Shown here in pieces: positions 10,399 through 20,036 of a DNA stretch of 64,000 nt. The notes under the pieces are model-generated. The model did not search any database and had not been told where the DNA came from. It saw only the letters and a list, made by a program, of their open reading frames with translations. Where the stretch lies: positions 620,001-684,000 of the forward strand of contig JAMXDE010000018.1 in the NCBI GenBank assembly GCA_026770025.1. Reading direction: 5' to 3'. This DNA is from Craspedostauros australis (lineage: Eukaryota; Bacillariophyta; Bacillariophyceae; Mastogloiales; Achnanthaceae). Position numbers and translations under genes: made by a program. Each line of letters opens with the position of its first letter. The stretch's first letter is position 1.

Positions 10399-12114
10399 TC
10401 ATACCCTGCAGATCGTATGCAAGGATCCCGTCTGGACACTCGATAGGACAGCGCAACCATTCATGCTGCTGCTGCCGTTGCTGTTACTGTTGTTGGTGGC
10501 TGTCCCACATTGAGAGCACTCCGCGCAATGTATCACATTCCAATGCAACTCGGCGTGCTCCTTGCAACAGTAGCTCACCTGATTGCAGCAGGAGGATGTT
10601 AACCGGGATGGATTGCCGCAGAACGCGCATCCATCGCATGGTGCTTGTGAAGGCGACTGGCCGGTGGATGTAGCGTAGGTCTCAGTCTTGGCGTTGTTGT
10701 TGTTGTTGGGATGACTGCGACTATTGTCACAGCCTTCGTCATCTTGCTTGCCGTCGGCGTCAACATCGTTAGCATCATCGTAAGTGCCATTTTCATGACT
10801 GCAGCCTTCGTCGGAAGTTGTCTTACCTGCGCGAAGCGATTGCACTTCCAGCAGCTTGTTCATGGCGCACTTGGAGTACGGATCGCTCTTGCCACCGCGC
10901 AGGAATTGGAGCGTCCGTACGCTCTTTTGGTAGGCTTCTTCCGCCTTTCGTAGGTTGACGTTGGAGAGCATGTCACCGAGCAGTTCGTACGTGAATGCCG
11001 TCGTAATGCTCTCCCCGTGCGGGCCCAGGATGGCATCGCGGCATTCCAGCTGCCTCCTGTAGGAGTCGGCTGCGGAACGGAACTTGCCTTGGTGCGAGTA
11101 GATCTCGGCCTGCAGCAGGAAGCATCGTTCTGCGAGAGCGTGAAGCTCGTGGGGCGGCTTGAGAGTCATGATCCGCTGTGACGCTTCCTGGCAACGCTTC
11201 TCGGTCGACATCGCTTCCAGCTTGGTGATCTCGGAGTCGAGCTCTGATTCGAACTTGAGCATGTCCTTGAGATATTCGGGGGTGGCGTTGCTTCTGCACT
11301 CGGTGCATGGCAGAAACCTTGGTTCCGTGTCCATCATTGGCTGATCCAGAAAGTGGGCGCCACGACAACCATGCCGCATGCACTTGAACCTCCTGGTGTC
11401 GTCGCCCTTGGACGTGCTGCATCTTGGACAGTCGCAGATGAAGCCCTTGTACTTGCGCAAGTCGTCGCGCCGCTGGGTGATCGGCTCGAGCTCGTTGTTC
11501 ATGTAGTTGAGGGTGAGCTCCTCGTTTGCCTCGATGGAGGAGATGGCACGCACGATCTTCTGCTTCCCATCGCTGGATGTGTACCACGAACAGTTCGGCG
11601 TACAGGAATGGTTGATCTTGCACGCAATCTCGAAGAGGCCGCTGCCACAATCAACGATCTGGCCAGCCCCGTCAGCATTTGGCGGCTGCAACTCGACGGC
11701 GTTGTATCGGATGACCATCGCGAAGTCCACGAACTCGGCCTTGTGATCGAGGATGCCACCATCGAAGTCGTCGTCGCATATCTTCTCCTCCTCCTTGTGA
11801 ATCTCCTTGTCTCGCAGGTACTTCGTGAGGCACACCGCGTGTGGACAGGTCATGTCTCGGTAGAGATCCAGCGCCTTGGCCTTGACGGAGTCGCTTTGCT
11901 GACAGAATGCCCACCAATCCGTCCACATCTGTGGATCGAACTTGGAGAGGATGGCAGGGAGGGGGCCGGATAGATCCTCGGGACTTCCTCTCGTGGGCAT
12001 AACGAATAGAGCCTCTTCTCGGAAGAGCTCGAAGCCCAGCGGGCCCGGGTCGATCTTGGCCGTCGCCTTGATGGCTCTGCCCTTGTCCTCGGTTTGAACA
12101 ACTGTGTACAGCAT
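10399..12114 (-). CDS. SET-domain protein with TPR-like middle and C-terminal MYND-type zinc finger
   Basis: A 571-residue SMYD-like candidate protein lysine methyltransferase. The N-terminal ~225 residues form a SET domain: the hallmark NHSC is at 168-171 (KINHSCTPNC), followed by EELTLNYMN (cofactor and catalytic region) and a post-SET cysteine cluster (CDCPRC). Helical repeats of TPR type follow at about 330-420. At about 491-534 is a CxxC / CxxxC / HxxxC cluster (CAFCGNP, CCKEHAELHW, HCAEC) matching a MYND finger. In animal SMYD proteins the MYND is inserted inside the SET domain; here it is at the far C-terminus, as in some protist and plant homologues. A poly-Asn/Ser stretch follows. 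ATG 12114 begins immediately before the SET fold. The substrate cannot be predicted. Confidence 0.8.
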   Translation of the reverse strand: MLYTVVQTEDKGRAIKATAKIDPGPLGFELFREEALFVMPTRGSPEDLSGPLPAILSKFDPQMWTDWWAFCQQSDSVKAKALDLYRDMTCPHAVCLTKYLRDKEIHKEEEKICDDDFDGGILDHKAEFVDFAMVIRYNAVELQPPNADGAGQIVDCGSGLFEIACKINHSCTPNCSWYTSSDGKQKIVRAISSIEANEELTLNYMNNELEPITQRRDDLRKYKGFICDCPRCSTSKGDDTRRFKCMRHGCRGAHFLDQPMMDTEPRFLPCTECRSNATPEYLKDMLKFESELDSEITKLEAMSTEKRCQEASQRIMTLKPPHELHALAERCFLLQAEIYSHQGKFRSAADSYRRQLECRDAILGPHGESITTAFTYELLGDMLSNVNLRKAEEAYQKSVRTLQFLRGGKSDPYSKCAMNKLLEVQSLRAGKTTSDEGCSHENGTYDDANDVDADGKQDDEGCDNSRSHPNNNNNAKTETYATSTGQSPSQAPCDGCAFCGNPSRLTSSCCNQVSYCCKEHAELHWNVIHCAECSQCGTATNNSNSNGSSSMNGCAVLSSVQTGSLHTICRV

Positions 12115-13838
12115 GGCTGTGGGTGTGGCTGTGGCTGTCGACGCGCTTGGCGAGTTGGTTGAATTATGAGCATTGACTGCGGAATGCTCGCTAATGATGA
12201 GCTACGTGCTCACGGATGATGGAGTGTTCGTCGAGGAAAAAGATAGATTGAGTCTGGCTGCACTTTCTCAATGGCAGCCATTTCCCCTCGCCAATCCAGA
12301 GAAGAAAAACGTATCCACCAATCTTTCCCAGAAAGGTCGTTGTGACCCTCTTTCCTGTTTTGATTTGAGCTGACGATCACAGATGCGCAATGGCGCGAAG
12401 TGCTGCGTGTCTCTGGTGCGGTACTCGTGCACACATCACACAAAATAGGAAGAGGCGGAGACGCAGATCGATGATGTCCCTCGCGGAGGAGTATCTATTC
12501 TCCGGTGGCTTGTGACATGCTCGACGCACAAGCCAAATCGACACTTAATGATCGACCACGACAGGCTGTTGGGATTTTCCGTGCTCACGATTGGCCAGCG
12601 ATCACGGTTGCTTCCTTCCTTCTGTGGTGTTCCTCTTTGTGTCTCTCTACATACCGACACGATCTGTTCGTGGAGGGATGCCGCCTCTCTCACTTTTGTT
12701 GGAACTCACGTTTTGCGTGTCTTTGCTGTTGTTCTTCAGTGTCGTCGTCGTGCCTGTGGATGCTCCAACTCCTTTGGCTAGCATCGTTGCATGTGCAGGT
12801 CCTCCAATCACTATCGCAATCACCGTGGATATCGTGATCAATGTTGTCGCTGGCGTCTCTCTGGTAGGGTCTTTCCCTTCATCTTCCTGTTTAGGGCGAC
12901 ATGCAGGAACACAAACGGTGGCGCGGGCAGCTGGCAGATGTGGGAGACATGATGGGCACAAGAAGAGAGGAGGGCGACCACGGAGAAGGCAACAACCGCA
13001 ACAGTGATGGATCGCGAATGCCATCATCGGTCTTTCTCAATCGAGGTCGTTTTTTGATTCGGTGATTGTTGGGTCATTTTGTGAGGACAAATGGTACTCA
13101 GATAGACCTTGTTTGCATTCTCTCATTTCGGAGAGTCTGTCCTTCGTACGATTTCTTGTCGGATGGATCAATCGAAAGATCGAACAAGAACAGCGAAACG
13201 AAATTTGCGCTTGTGTTTGACCGCTGTGGGTTTCGTTGCTGCCGTCACCACCATCAGCGCCTCGTGTTGGCGGCAGCAATGGCATGCGGACGGCAACACA
13301 TCATCCACAGAGGCGACCTTTTGCCAACGCTCCCTTTGCTTTCACTGTCGCCATCACCCTTGTGCATACAATCGACCCCCCTTGGCTGTGTGAGTTGCTT
13401 GATGTTGAGTGATGGGTGTTGCATGATCACGGAGTGCTTGGCATACGTGGAGGGAGGCCATGCGGCCTTCATTCCGATGTGTCGCCAAACTCAATCTTCG
13501 CATGACAGATCGCGCTCACAGAATTGCGCTTGTTGCACACTTGCATCCATTTCCTATCACTCTTTTGACACTCTCTCCGCAATGAACTCAACTTGACTCT
13601 TCACGATCTTTGAATCTTAACTTTCCCCATACATCCATCTACACTAATGCTGCGGGACTTCGGATGATATGCAATAACTTTCGTTCGAATCTGAACAACT
13701 GGATGCGAAATAACCAACACGAACTACGTACACACATACCGACCGAATGGATGAATGAACCAACCAACCAACCAACAAACAATGCAATACACATACAGAC
13801 TACCAACCCACTTTATCACCTTCACAATTCCATCCATC
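12115..13838. other. Divergent intergenic region, about 1.7 kb
   Basis: This is the shared upstream region of the SET/MYND gene (-) and the mitochondrial ACP gene (+). It contains several overlapping open frames of 80-176 codons on both strands. The only one with protein-like character is described separately at 12678-13007. No RNA gene or repeat was recognised. Confidence 0.4.
12678..13007 (+). CDS. Doubtful small hydrophobic ORF
   Basis: A 109-codon frame starting at ATG 12678. Its first ~30 residues resemble a signal peptide (LLLELTFCVSLLLFFSVVVV), followed by a second hydrophobic stretch and an Arg/Gln-rich tail. An opposite-strand frame overlaps it fully and no family is recognised, so it may be chance or part of the neighbouring gene's 5' UTR. 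It is listed only because it is the one frame in this gap with protein-like order. Confidence 0.15.
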   Translation: MPPLSLLLELTFCVSLLLFFSVVVVPVDAPTPLASIVACAGPPITIAITVDIVINVVAGVSLVGSFPSSSCLGRHAGTQTVARAAGRCGRHDGHKKRGGRPRRRQQPQQ

Positions 13839-14207
13839 ATGTTTTCCGCAGGACGTGTCTTCGCCTCCCGTGTGGCCACACGAGTCGCCACCAGCAATAC
13901 CGCCCTCTCGGCACTCCGAACGCAGACAGGCGTCCGAACCTTCGCTGCTCAGACCTTCTTGGATTCCGGTGAGGTCACTGACAGAATCATGACGGTCCTC
14001 AAGAACTTCGATCAGGTGAATACCGGAGACGTCAAGGACAACATCAAGTTCGTGGACGATTTGGGCTTGGACTCCCTGGATGTTGTCGAGGTCGTCATGG
14101 CCATTGAGGATGAATTCGCTATTGAGATCCCAGACGCCGAGGCCGACAAGATCCACTCCATCCCAGAGGCCGTGGAATACATCACTTCGCACCCAATGGC
14201 CAAGTAA
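13839..14207 (+). CDS. Mitochondrial acyl carrier protein
   Basis: A 122-residue protein with an Arg/Ala/Ser-rich, acid-poor N-terminus (about residues 1-38) typical of a mitochondrial transit peptide, then a complete acyl carrier protein. The phosphopantetheine attachment motif is [18 protein letters not shown], with Ser79 the modified residue. The four-helix length and the acidic helix II match mitochondrial ACPs. ACP carries growing acyl chains in mitochondrial type II fatty-acid synthesis (lipoate precursor) and is usually also the SDAB subunit of respiratory complex I, acting with LYR proteins. The open frame extends to 13755, but ATG 13839 is where the presequence begins. Plastid ACP is less likely because no signal peptide or Phe cleavage motif is present. 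Confidence 0.92.
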   Translation: MFSAGRVFASRVATRVATSNTALSALRTQTGVRTFAAQTFLDSGEVTDRIMTVLKNFDQVNTGDVKDNIKFVDDLGLDSLDVVEVVMAIEDEFAIEIPDAEADKIHSIPEAVEYITSHPMAK

Positions 14208-14762
14208 GGATCCATGCCTGCATGCACGCATGTTCGCCCGCATGGATGGATGCATGCATGTAATGGTGCTGGACTCCACCACTATAAAGAACACTATATT
14301 GCATGGCAAAGGCAGCACCACATGATGACAGAATTGACAACCAATAACAGGGGAGACGAATGAATCATGACGAGGAGGAAAATGATGCCGAGGTGGATAC
14401 TAATATTAGTGCAGTATCATTTCACATCAAGGATGCATCTCATTCGAGCACAAGCGATGGTTCGGTGCGATACTCTCTCCGGCTTGTCGTGTTGATCCAT
14501 ACTCGTACATTCCCAAGTCGTGTGGCTCACGGCACGTCAGATGAGTTTGTGAGACGATCTGTCCTCATGTTCATTTTTGAGCATTGGGATCAGTCATCTA
14601 CCATTGTGTTCCTCCACTTGTGCACGACAGCACAAACTCATGTGTTGAGATTGCTACACAACGCTCCGCGTGACGGTATGCTACTGAATAGTAGAGCACT
14701 ATTACATTGGATTCGATAATATTGCCGAAGGATCGTCCGACTCGCACAAAGACTGCGACGCA
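14208..14762. other. Convergent intergenic region
   Basis: This lies between the stops of the ACP gene (+) and the ERGIC3-like gene (-). Near 14212-14260 there is a run rich in GCATGCAT-like words (ATGCATGCATG). The 119-codon frame at 14360-14719 has no protein character. It is probably two 3' untranslated regions. Confidence 0.5.
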
Positions 14763-16520
14763 CTACCGACGTCCGAAGGTCAAGGACTCCAACCACCGGA
14801 ACATGGTGAGCACACCACCGACGGTGGCCAAGAGTCGCACGAGAAGATGCGTGAGCGGCACGTACTCGCGCGAGATCTCGACGCTGAAGGGGTAGATTTC
14901 GTAAATGAAGAAGACGCCAGGCAGCACGGAGTTCTGGACCCTGTGGTGCTCGTGATTGTTGTGGCCGCCGGCGTGACCCGCATGCGCAGCGGCCTTCCTC
15001 TTGTTGGGTTCTCGGTAATGATCGTTGCCCAGCAGGTCCGTCATGAGCGGGCGGTAGCGTTCCGTGAAGAAGTACCGGTTGGTCTCCACGGTGGGCTGGT
15101 CCCGCACGATCTCATATCCCTCCTCGAAGAGGCTCGGCAGCGAGTCGGGGTCAACCTTGAGCTTTGGGAAGGCGTCGCGTCCGACGTAGGCGGTTGGCAC
15201 CACCTTGATGAAGTACTGGAAGAGGCCGGTGGTCCCGGATGAGTCCGTGACGATCTTGGTGACGCCGTTGAGAGGCTCGTTGCCCTCCTCCGGACCGAAC
15301 GCCAGGTAATGGATGATGTGCGAGGCGTTGAAGTTGTGCGCATCCTCCGGCAGGAAGGTGTGGATGTGACGGCCGTCACGCTCGATTCCCTCTCCCATGG
15401 CGATGTGGAAGTTGCCGCTGACTCTGTTGACGGTCATGAAACCGCTGAGGTTGCATCCCTGACCCTTGGTCATGCGCTTGGGTTCCTCGTGGTCGCGTCC
15501 CTCGCGGACGCACTGCTCCGCCGTGAACTTGAGAAGGTCGGTCTTCCAACGCTTTCCCTTGTAGGCCTCGATGACATCGTCGCAGGTCTGGCAACAGTCG
15601 CCATCGTTGAGCTGCGCACCGTAGCAGGGACCGCAGTAGTTGTCGGGCAGACCGACCTTGAGCAGCTGCTGCTTCTTGACCTGCTGATCCTTGTGGAAGT
15701 TGGTGTCCACCTTGATCTCCTCGGCCGAGTAGGACGTGCCATCAAGGTGCAACCGCTTCTTGACGAGCGTGTCCTCGATGTCCAGCTGGGAGTCTCCGGC
15801 GACGTCGATGGCATCGAGGTGCAGATCCTCACACGCAAGCGCAGGGAACGTGATGTTGAGGTTGACGCGCATGCGGCGTCCGATGGTGGTGTCCACCGAT
15901 ATGTGCTCCACCTCGGCGCCGTTCTGCGACATCCAGGTCACGGTCTCCGCCAGCACCAGGACGGCTATCAGGACGCACGCCGAGATGGTGAAGATGCCGT
16001 TGGCCTTCGGCCTCTCCGAGAACTCCTTGTCCACCTTGGGGAACATGAAGTCCATCCGCTTGACCATGCTTTTGGAAGGCGTCCTGGCCTGGAAAGCCGA
16101 AGCTGAGGACGAGCCACCGTACGGGGATTGCACTCCGGGTGCCTGCCGTCTCCTCAGCCCGACGCCTGGCTTGCCGCCTCCGTTGGCGGTGCTGCCCCGC
16201 AACTGCGCCGGAGAGTAGATGTTGGGGTAAGGAGATGCCGGGGATGCGGCAGCAGACGGGGCCGCCGCGGCTGATCCGCCATACGCGGCCTGCGCGTTGT
16301 AGGTGCCACCGTAGTTGCCATAGCTGCCGTTGGCATACGCTGATGATGCCGCCCGCGTCGGAGTGACCGCGGCAGAGGTGTACGCGGAGGACGCCGGAGT
16401 GGCTCCGTTGGTCGGAGCTGCGCTCATGGCAGCGTTCGAGGCATACCCGGCGTACGAGTAGCCCTGCTGCTGCCCCTCTTTCTTCGTCGGTGTGGCTGAC
16501 ATCGCTGACATCGCTGACAT
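14763..16520 (-). CDS. ERGIC3: ERGIC3/Erv46-family COPII cargo receptor
   Basis: A 585-residue protein. About residues 150-585 match the Erv41/Erv46 family: an N-terminal cytosolic DFMFPK segment, transmembrane helix 1 at 175-197, a large luminal domain, and transmembrane helix 2 near the C-terminus (THLLVRLLATVGGVL). The Cys-rich signature CGPCYGA...DCCQTCDDVIEAY is the Erv46/ERGIC3-specific motif. In yeast, Erv46 pairs with Erv41 and retrieves or carries luminal proteins between ER and Golgi in COPII/COPI vesicles. The first ~150 residues are an unusual Ala/Ser/Tyr/Gly-rich low-complexity extension absent from yeast and animal members (usually 380-420 residues); it would lie in the cytosol. 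The C-terminus (TFGRR) lacks the usual KKxx signal. ATG 16520 is first of a triple MSA repeat, so starts a few codons later are possible. Confidence 0.88.
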   Translation of the reverse strand: MSAMSAMSATPTKKEGQQQGYSYAGYASNAAMSAAPTNGATPASSAYTSAAVTPTRAASSAYANGSYGNYGGTYNAQAAYGGSAAAAPSAAASPASPYPNIYSPAQLRGSTANGGGKPGVGLRRRQAPGVQSPYGGSSSASAFQARTPSKSMVKRMDFMFPKVDKEFSERPKANGIFTISACVLIAVLVLAETVTWMSQNGAEVEHISVDTTIGRRMRVNLNITFPALACEDLHLDAIDVAGDSQLDIEDTLVKKRLHLDGTSYSAEEIKVDTNFHKDQQVKKQQLLKVGLPDNYCGPCYGAQLNDGDCCQTCDDVIEAYKGKRWKTDLLKFTAEQCVREGRDHEEPKRMTKGQGCNLSGFMTVNRVSGNFHIAMGEGIERDGRHIHTFLPEDAHNFNASHIIHYLAFGPEEGNEPLNGVTKIVTDSSGTTGLFQYFIKVVPTAYVGRDAFPKLKVDPDSLPSLFEEGYEIVRDQPTVETNRYFFTERYRPLMTDLLGNDHYREPNKRKAAAHAGHAGGHNNHEHHRVQNSVLPGVFFIYEIYPFSVEISREYVPLTHLLVRLLATVGGVLTMFRWLESLTFGRR

Positions 16521-17276
16521 GGCACAAGTGACGACGACTTCAACACGATCAGCTGATCCTGCCCTGCTCCACTCTGCAGTATTCCTGGCGTGCCTTCGTC
16601 GTGCGAATGGTTGTGATACGGTTGGAGCGCCCTGCGATACTTTACTCTACTCTGCGAGGCAGTTGACTGGAGGACGAACTGCTCTGTGATCGGTCTCTTG
16701 GTCATCTGCTGAGATTGGCGCGAAGCGAGGAGTGGTTGGGTGGCATTGCTCCTTGTGTTGGCCTAAACCTCGCGCCAGCAACAAAACACAAGGCGAAACC
16801 AACGCCGAATCTCATCGGGTTGCGCCTGTCACTGCTCAACGGATCGATTACTCAATCAGGCTGCGTATTGGTGTCGCTGCGACGCAGATGTGACATTATC
16901 ACAAAAGTCTACAATGGTCAACTTAGGGAGTTTCGCGGCGAGGCACCCAGATCTCAGATGATCTCTCCAGATACAGCAATACTGACAGGCAAAGAGGATA
17001 CGAAGAAGAGGGGTGAACGTGGGATTGCAGCCTGACCTGTACTTTGCGAGGCTACATTCTGCTAGGAATAGTGTGGTGTTCTTGCGGGGGGCAGGACGTA
17101 GACACATACTCCACACCTGCACATACGTTGATACTTGCGCTTTCGGACAGCAGTGGTTGGCTGACCTTCCGAGTGTCAATTGGTAATATATTCGATTGAT
17201 TTACTCTGCAATTGCTTTTTCTTGCTCTTCAGAAACAGGGACGACGATGAACATCGACATCGAATGCGGAGATTAT
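16521..17276. other. Intergenic region upstream of ERGIC3-like gene
   Basis: This lies between the start of the ERGIC3-like gene and the stop of the Cys-repeat gene, both on the minus strand, so it should hold the ERGIC3 promoter and the 3' UTR of its neighbour. Open frames of about 100 codons on both strands show no recognisable protein. Nothing else was seen. Confidence 0.45.
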
Positions 17277-19730
17277 TCATGGCACCACACCGCACGCTCC
17301 AACACCGAGGCATTCTCCATCGGGGATGACATAAGAGTTTTTGAAACACGAGAAATTGCCACGGCAGGCTCCATCCCCTACCATTCCGGTGTTGTAGTAG
17401 CATGCTGCGGTTTCGTAGCACGACCCCATGCCCACGTCGGCCTGGTTGCCATCGCAGGCGAATGGGCCTTGGCAGGAGTCCTGGCCGATGGCGCCAGCGT
17501 TCGCGCGACAAGTTGAGTTGCCACGGCAGGCTCCGTCCCCTACCATTCCGGTGTTATAGTCGCACGCTGAGATTTCGTTGCAGGACCCCATGCCCACGTC
17601 GGCCTGGTTGTCATAGCAGGCGTATGGGCCTTGGCAGGAGTCCTGGCCGATGGCGCCAGCGTTCTGGCGACAAGTGAAGTTGCCGAGGCAGGAGTATGCA
17701 GCGATCATGCCTGTGTTAATGGTGCACGCAGAAGGTCCAACACAGGATCCCATGCCCACATCGGCCTCGTTGCCGATGCAGGCGAATGGACCTTGGCAGG
17801 AGTCCTGACCGATGGCGCCAGCGTTCGCGCGACAAGTTGAGTTGCCGAGGCAGGAGTTTACAGCGATCATGCCTGTGTTGATGGTGCACGCAGCAAATCC
17901 AACACAGGATCCCATGCTGATAGTACCAGTGTTTTGGGCGCACGCACCTTCACCTTCGCAGGAGTCCTTGCCGATGTCGCCAGCGTTCGCGACACAAGTT
18001 AAGTTGCCGAGGCAGGAGTTTACAGCGATCATGCCGGTGTTGATGGCACACGCAGTGGGTCCAATGCAAGATCCCATGCTGATGGCACCATCCTGCTGGG
18101 TGCATGCATTTGTTCCAATACAGGATCCCGTGCTGATGGGACCAGTGTTTTGGATGCATGCATCTTCACCGTGGCAGGACCCCGCGGCGACGCTACCAGT
18201 CTGCACACCGCACGCACGCCTTCCAATGCAGGATCCCATGCTGATGGAACCTGTGTTTTGGGTGCAGGTAGCGACACCTCCGCAGGAATTCGCGGCGACG
18301 CTGCCAGTGTTTTGGACGCACGGACCTTCACCGACACAACTTCCGCTTGCGATATCTCCTTCGTTGTCACCACAAGCAAGAAATCCGACGCATGCGTTCG
18401 TACTGACTGCGCCTTCGTTGGAGGTGCAGGCGCTTCCGCCGATGCAGGATCCGGCGTCGACGTTTCCCTTGTTGAAGGCGCAAGCGTCCTCTCCAATGCA
18501 GGACCTGTCACTGATGTCGGCATCGTTCACGAAGCAAGCATCCTCGCCGAGGCAAGCGCCAGGTCCGATTGCTCCTTCGCTGAAAGTGCATGCATTTCTG
18601 CCTACGCAAGAGTTTTCCTTGACGTCGCCTCGGTTGCGGAGACATGCTCTGTCTGTGGTGCAAGAATTTTCGCTAATGTCTCCCCTATTCTGGAAACACG
18701 AAGCCTCCCCGAAGCATGAGAATGAGGAGATATCGCCTGAGTTTTCGAGGCAACTACCAACGCCGTTGCAAGATTGCTCATTGACTTTACCGGTGTTGGC
18801 TGCGCAACTGAGGTTGCCATTGCAAGCGTAAGAAGGAATTGATATCTCTATGCCATCGCAGGCTTCCACACCGTTGCAAGCATAGGGAGCAATCGTGATG
18901 GCCGTTGTCTCGTTGGGACTGAATGCGCAAGAGTAATTGCCATTGCAGGAGTTGGGGCACACCGTCACGTGTCGGTCGCTGCCCCACGCACACGCGGGAG
19001 CTATCTCATTGTCTGGTGCTTGACAGCAACTAGCCTCCTCGTCTGCACACTTCGCGGTGACATCTTTGGCCGTTCCGGTGAAGCAGGACTTGAATGCCTT
19101 GTTGGACTTGGAAGACTTCTCAGACTTGGCTCCCTTTGATGACGATTTCTCAGACTTGGGGGACTTGAGCTGGCGGTTGTGAGCATTGAGGGCTTCGACC
19201 GGCTTCTCAGGATGAAGTTCTGCGATCGACGCAAGCGACGCGCCCTTCTTGGCATCATCAATGGCGCCTTGAAGACGGCCAAGATCGGTGAACTTGCGCT
19301 CAAGCTTGCGCTCAGGCTTGTTCTTGTCCTCGCTCTTGGTGTTGGTGGAAGAGGTGGCACGTCGACGATGGAAGTTGCTTGTCTTGGTATTGGCCTCTGT
19401 CTTGGTGCTGGCTTCCTTGAAGTTGGGAACAAGATGGTCGATGTTGGGCATGGAGGAGGTGTCAGAGAGGAGCATGTTCACCTTGTCCTCGGTGTCTTGT
19501 GCTGCGATCTTGGTGTTGTCAGCGTGTGCGGAGTTGAATGCCAAGATTTTGGCCTTGTGCTCAGCTGCCAGCTTGGCGAACTTCGCTTGAAGAGCGTTGA
19601 TGTCGCCATCGATGTTGAGATCGGTGGCGACCTTGGTGCGGCCGCTCGTGTCGAGCACGGCATCGACGCCGTTGCAGATGATGCTCTGTGCGATGACGAG
19701 AGCGAGGATGTCTTTCTTCATGGGTGGCAT
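17277..19730 (-). CDS. Secreted protein of about thirty 18-residue Cys repeats
   Basis: An 817-residue protein starting with a signal peptide (MKKDILALVIAQSIICNG, Ala-rich cleavage region). Residues to ~240 are Lys/Ala/Thr-rich and partly helical, followed by Ser/Lys blocks. The C-terminal two thirds is an array of about thirty units of exactly 18 residues with pattern SCxGxxACxxNxGxIxxG, two Cys per unit, ending CLGVGACGVVP. Regular Cys spacing suggests a disulfide-stapled solenoid, exposed on the cell surface or in the wall. Such repeats occur in predicted proteins of diatoms; no function is established. Units near the C-terminus are nearly identical in sets of three, indicating recent internal duplication. 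ATG 19730 was chosen because it starts the signal peptide; the frame is open to 19961 through Gln-rich sequence. Confidence 0.8.
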   Translation of the reverse strand: MPPMKKDILALVIAQSIICNGVDAVLDTSGRTKVATDLNIDGDINALQAKFAKLAAEHKAKILAFNSAHADNTKIAAQDTEDKVNMLLSDTSSMPNIDHLVPNFKEASTKTEANTKTSNFHRRRATSSTNTKSEDKNKPERKLERKFTDLGRLQGAIDDAKKGASLASIAELHPEKPVEALNAHNRQLKSPKSEKSSSKGAKSEKSSKSNKAFKSCFTGTAKDVTAKCADEEASCCQAPDNEIAPACAWGSDRHVTVCPNSCNGNYSCAFSPNETTAITIAPYACNGVEACDGIEISIPSYACNGNLSCAANTGKVNEQSCNGVGSCLENSGDISSFSCFGEASCFQNRGDISENSCTTDRACLRNRGDVKENSCVGRNACTFSEGAIGPGACLGEDACFVNDADISDRSCIGEDACAFNKGNVDAGSCIGGSACTSNEGAVSTNACVGFLACGDNEGDIASGSCVGEGPCVQNTGSVAANSCGGVATCTQNTGSISMGSCIGRRACGVQTGSVAAGSCHGEDACIQNTGPISTGSCIGTNACTQQDGAISMGSCIGPTACAINTGMIAVNSCLGNLTCVANAGDIGKDSCEGEGACAQNTGTISMGSCVGFAACTINTGMIAVNSCLGNSTCRANAGAIGQDSCQGPFACIGNEADVGMGSCVGPSACTINTGMIAAYSCLGNFTCRQNAGAIGQDSCQGPYACYDNQADVGMGSCNEISACDYNTGMVGDGACRGNSTCRANAGAIGQDSCQGPFACDGNQADVGMGSCYETAACYYNTGMVGDGACRGNFSCFKNSYVIPDGECLGVGACGVVP
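17471..17900. repeat. 162-bp higher-order tandem repeat inside the Cys-repeat gene
   Basis: The word GGCAGGAGTCCTG (last copy ...CTGA) recurs at 17471, 17633 and 17795, exactly 162 bases apart, with near-identical sequence between. Each 162-bp block encodes three 18-residue units (54 residues). The block expansion is in frame, so array length can change without disrupting the protein. Confidence 0.85.
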
Positions 19731-20036
19731 GGTTGCGTGTTGTTGTTGTTGTCGGTGTTGTTGTTGCTTGTTGTGTGTGTACTTTGGCCTTGAGTCAAGT
19801 TGAGTTGAGTTGTTCTGTTCTCGATTTTGTGGCTGATGGGAAGGAATCCCTCGAAGGATGAAACTCATCTCATTCTCTTTGTCATGGCCTGCTGTTGTTT
19901 GGGTGTGTTTGGCCACAGCATCCTCGCCAAAGTAAACAGTGGAGCGCGGGCGATCCAACAACTTCGGGAAACTTTCAATTTCGTGGAGGTGGCAACAACG
20001 GGCGAAGCCACAGTAGGACGCGGGACATTGTGGCGC
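19731..20036. other. 5' region of the Cys-repeat gene
   Basis: This upstream stretch contains a TTG-rich tract at about 19736-19775 (CAA repeats on the coding strand), likely within the 5' UTR. No further gene is supported. Confidence 0.45.

Noticed and set aside
13066-13596. 176-codon plus-strand frame upstream of ACP
   Set aside because: Its composition is Cys/Ser/His-scattered with no domain, and it lies in the ACP upstream region.
17812-18831. 339-codon plus-strand frame within the Cys-repeat gene
   Set aside because: It mirrors the 54-base periodicity of the real minus-strand gene and has no start or domain logic of its own.
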